A model generated the notes under the pieces. It saw nothing but the letters and a program-made list of their open reading frames with translations, was not told the DNA's origin and made no database searches. Source: Azadirachta indica (lineage: Eukaryota > Streptophyta > Magnoliopsida > Sapindales > Meliaceae). Taken from it: a stretch of 64,000 nucleotides of DNA. This document shows, piece after piece, positions 61,284 through 64,000 of this stretch (the first letter of the stretch is position 1; every line of letters starts with the position of its first letter). The DNA lies in the NCBI GenBank assembly GCA_022749755.1, contig CM040452.1:11240350-11304349 (forward strand). The letters run 5' to 3'. The position numbers and the translations under genes were made by a program.

Positions 61284-62330
61284 TTGCAAAGTTTAACAAG
61301 GAGACTGGTTGCTTTAAGTAGGTTCATTTCAAAGGCCATTGACAAGTATTTTCAATTTTTTCAGGTTATGAAGAAAGGAAAACACATGAAATGGACCAAA
61401 GAGTGTAAGTCGAGTTTTCAAGAGTTGAAGGAGTATCTATCAAACATATCGTATCTGGTAGGGCTATAGGTGAATGGGGTGCTTTACCTCTACCTGGACA
61501 TAACAGATCATATGATGAGCTCTGTTCTAGTGAAAAAGGATTATGACAAGGTGCATCGGCCGATCTATTACACTAGTAAGTCCCTCTTCAACACAGAGTC
61601 AAGATACTTGCCCCCTGAAAAATTGGCCTTAGCGCTAATAGTAGCTGCAAAGAAGCTTCAACCCTAATTTAAGTACACTAGGTCATCGTTTTGATTGATC
61701 AGCCACTGCCATAGATTTTCCACGGGCCATATCTCTCCAGTTAATTAGTAAAATGGTCCATGGAACTCAGCGACTTCAATATTGATTACAAACCAAGAGA
61801 AGCTATCAAAGCCCAAGTTTTGACAGATTTTATCGCAGAGAGATCGGTTATGAAAGACATAATCTTGACCTGAGTTATTAATGTTATGTCAACAAAAACC
61901 TCTGAGAATGTTCTAAGCTTGGGTCAATGGCTTCACCTTTGTGACTTTATATTGATAGGGCATCTAATTCATAAGAAGGTGGGCAACAATTGTCTTTCTA
62001 GGGCCAGATGGGATAGAACTTATGTATGCCCTTCAATTTGACTTTAGTGTCATCAACAATGAAGCTGAGTATGAAGCACTAATAATAGGTCTAAATATGG
62101 CCTAATCAAGTGGTGTGGAATGCCTTGAAGTGAAAGGAGATTTCCAGCTAGTAGTTAATTAAGTAAATAGGCAATTTCTCGCAAGGCAAGATAACATTCA
62201 AGCTTATTTGGCCAGAATCAAATGAACGATTGAAAAAATGAAAAAGGTGATAGTGGAAAGGGTTTTCAAGTTTAAATATAGTAGATGCTCTGGCTAGGCT
62301 AGCCTCTTCACTTAAGTAAGGGAAAAATGC
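61284..62330 (+). pseudogene. Gypsy RNase H remnants
   Basis: The connection/RNase H start is at 61284-61667 (MKWTKECKSSFQELKEYLSN, YYTSKSLFNTESRYLPPEKL), and a second RNase H-like segment follows at ~61990-62300 (EAEYEALI-type sequence, VSGVECLEVKGDFQLVVN across stops). The double arrangement is common in this gypsy clade. Confidence 0.75.
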
Positions 62331-62439
62331 CATATTGCATTACAAAAGTACAAATTAAAAAGTTCTAGTCCAGGTTCTAACAACTAGAGAGTCCTTAGAG
62401 GTGACATGATTAAACTATATCAAAACTTATATCGAGACC

Positions 62440-63570
62440 AAAAAATTACTAGAAGAGATGTACGAGGGCCTGAAAGATCAAAAACATGTCTACTAGATAC
62501 AACGTCATTGATAGGTTGTTGTATAAAAGAAGTTTTGTATTACCATATTTGAGATGTTTGACACCAAAAGAGGTAGATTATACACTCATAGAAGTCTATA
62601 TAGGATTTGTTGAGATCACAAAGGTGCTTAAACTCTGGGTCATAAAGTAGTAAGGTAAGGGTATCACTGGCCTACCCTCTATTAAGATGCAACCAAGTAG
62701 CCAAATCCTATTGGGGTTGTCAAATTCACGAAGATGTGCCAAAGTAACCACTTGAAAAACTGCCAACACTTTTGAGCCTATGGCTATTTGCGCAGTAGCT
62801 GATTAGATCTGATCAGTCTACTGCCCATGGGATGAGCCTAAATAAAGTACGTTGTGGTGGCAATTGACTATTTTACAAAGTGGGTTGAAGTAGAGCCATT
62901 AGCAAAAATAACAGAACAACGTACCACTACATTTGTTGAGCGAAACTTGGTTTACAAGTTTAAGATACCATATACCATCATCACTAATAATGGTAAGCAG
63001 CTCAACAACGAAAGATTAAGAAGATTTTATTCCAACCTAAACATTAATTTGTATCCCCTACTCATTGAAAGGCGAATGGACAAGTTGAGGTTATTAATAA
63101 AATCATTAAGAAGGCCCTAAAGAAAAGGTTGGATGGTCATATAGGAACAAAGGTTGATGCATTGCCTCAAGTGTTATAAGCTTACAAGACCACTCCTTAG
63201 TGCCCAACTGGCGAAACACCCTATTTATTGGCTTTTGGTTTTAAAGCAGTAATCTCAATTGAAATTGTAACCCCCACTTTTCAAGCTAGGCATTTTGAGG
63301 AAAAGAACAACGAGTAACTTATGCGTAATGACTTAGATTTGTTTAAGGAAAAAAAAGAATGTCTGTCACAGGAAGTTTCAATTAGGGGATTTTGTATTAA
63401 GACGAGTCACATTGAATACAAGAAACCCTAAAGGAGGAGCAATGGGGGTAAACTAAAAAGGATCATACAAGGTCATCAGAATCACCCAACCAAGAGTATA
63501 CAAACTCCAATATATTAATAGAAGAAATGTATAAAAGTCCTAGGATGCTAAGATGCTCAATATGTACTAT
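62440..63570 (+). pseudogene. Gypsy integrase remnant
   Basis: The integrase core at 62854-63120 reads VAIDYFTKWVEVEPLAKI and IPYTIITNNGKQLNN. The second catalytic Asp (usually TDNG) is Asn here. A YKTTP-like motif with an in-frame stop follows near 63185, and the domain fades out near 63570 (MYYP then stop). Confidence 0.8.
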
Positions 63571-64000
63571 CCTTAAAACCGAAGGGACGTCTTTATAACA
63601 GGTTCACTATTGATTAATTTAACAGAACATGAATTTTCTTTTACATATGCATACGCACATACCTAAGATATGTTTGAGTTAACTGTGGAATATAAGCGCT
63701 TAAATGAAGAAAGGCGCATGTATGTCTTCAAACAAGCACAAGTAATAAAGAGAAAAGCCATCCCCATTGTCAACTCTGAACCCGTGACGGGATCAAATAA
63801 TATTAATTAGGATTTCATGCCAAATGAACAATACACCCTCACTTAGTTGAAAGAAGAATACACCCCCGCTTAGTCAAAAAAAAAGTAGTGATTGAGAATC
63901 CATATCCGCCTATTCTCAACCTGAGCCCATATATCATCTCATGTTGGGCAAAAAATATGCCTCTGTTAGGTTGAAAAAAGAGCAATGTTTGAGAACTTAT
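63571..64000. other. Gypsy 3' non-coding region before the 3' LTR
   Basis: Follows the end of pol; no open frame or LTR start recognised. It contains a twice-used AATACACCC/GAAGAAT-like phrase near 63820-63870. The 3' LTR should begin to the right of the window. Confidence 0.5.

Larger units (their letters stand above)
56759..64000 (+). mobile_element. Decayed Ty3/gypsy retrotransposon, 3' end outside window
   Basis: 5' LTR (56759-57578), degenerate PBS region (TTAGCGACGTTTGTG from 57580), gag, protease, reverse transcriptase, RNase H, integrase in gypsy order, then ~430 bp of 3' non-coding sequence. The 3' LTR is not reached. In-frame stops occur throughout (about twenty frames would be needed), so it is dead. 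It is a family relative, in opposite orientation, of the element at 34681-40939. Confidence 0.85.

Noticed and set aside
1..64000. tRNA, rRNA or CRISPR-like arrays
   Set aside because: No T-loop GGTTCGAATCC-type box in a cloverleaf context and no regularly spaced repeat array were seen; a tRNAscan run would settle the former.

Overview
The window is nuclear DNA of a flowering plant, very probably a eudicot. It is strongly AT-rich between genes. The genes have many small exons with GT-AG introns, microsatellites are common, and the right half is packed with Ty1/copia and Ty3/gypsy LTR retrotransposons and small inverted-repeat elements. The species cannot be fixed from the sequence alone.

The left 28 kb is gene territory. 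(1) At 1-4053 (minus) lies an almost complete nine-exon CSLA gene for a Golgi glucomannan 4-beta-mannosyltransferase; only the last few codons lie beyond base 1. (2) About 11.6 kb of AT-rich DNA without a recognisable gene follows (4.5-16.1 kb), holding a threefold tandem repeat and microsatellites. (3) At 16136-18046 (minus) is an intact single-exon BED-zinc-finger, hAT-transposase-derived gene that has lost the residues expected for transposition. It probably has a spliced 5' leader reaching about 20.3 kb. (4) At 21411-24522 (plus) is a six-exon GABA/amino-acid transporter gene (GAT1-like). It converges with (5) a five-exon AT-hook/PPC (AHL-type) DNA-binding protein gene at 24963-28204 (minus).

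The right 36 kb is a repeat-built landscape around duplications of the AHL 5' end. Exon 1 plus upstream DNA of the AHL gene occurs three times: the functional gene near 28 kb, a broken copy near 41-43 kb and a broken copy near 52 kb. Into these copies were inserted a 0.66-kb foldback element (30490-31149), a copia remnant (31.2-33.3 kb), a truncated gypsy element on the minus strand (34.7-40.9 kb, itself holding a solo LTR), a solo LTR with perfect 5-bp target duplication (41106-42684), a structurally complete but decayed copia element with both LTRs, primer-binding site and 5-bp target duplication (44639-50186), short inverted-repeat elements, and a decayed gypsy element on the plus strand running off the right edge (56759-64000). 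The one plausible host gene in this half is a small secreted protein of uncertain family at 50733-51158 (minus).

The host genes do not form a pathway together; each is a stand-alone plant gene. The right half is best read as a stratigraphy: duplication of the AHL 5' region, then successive insertions that can be ordered by nesting and checked against the sister copies as natural empty sites.
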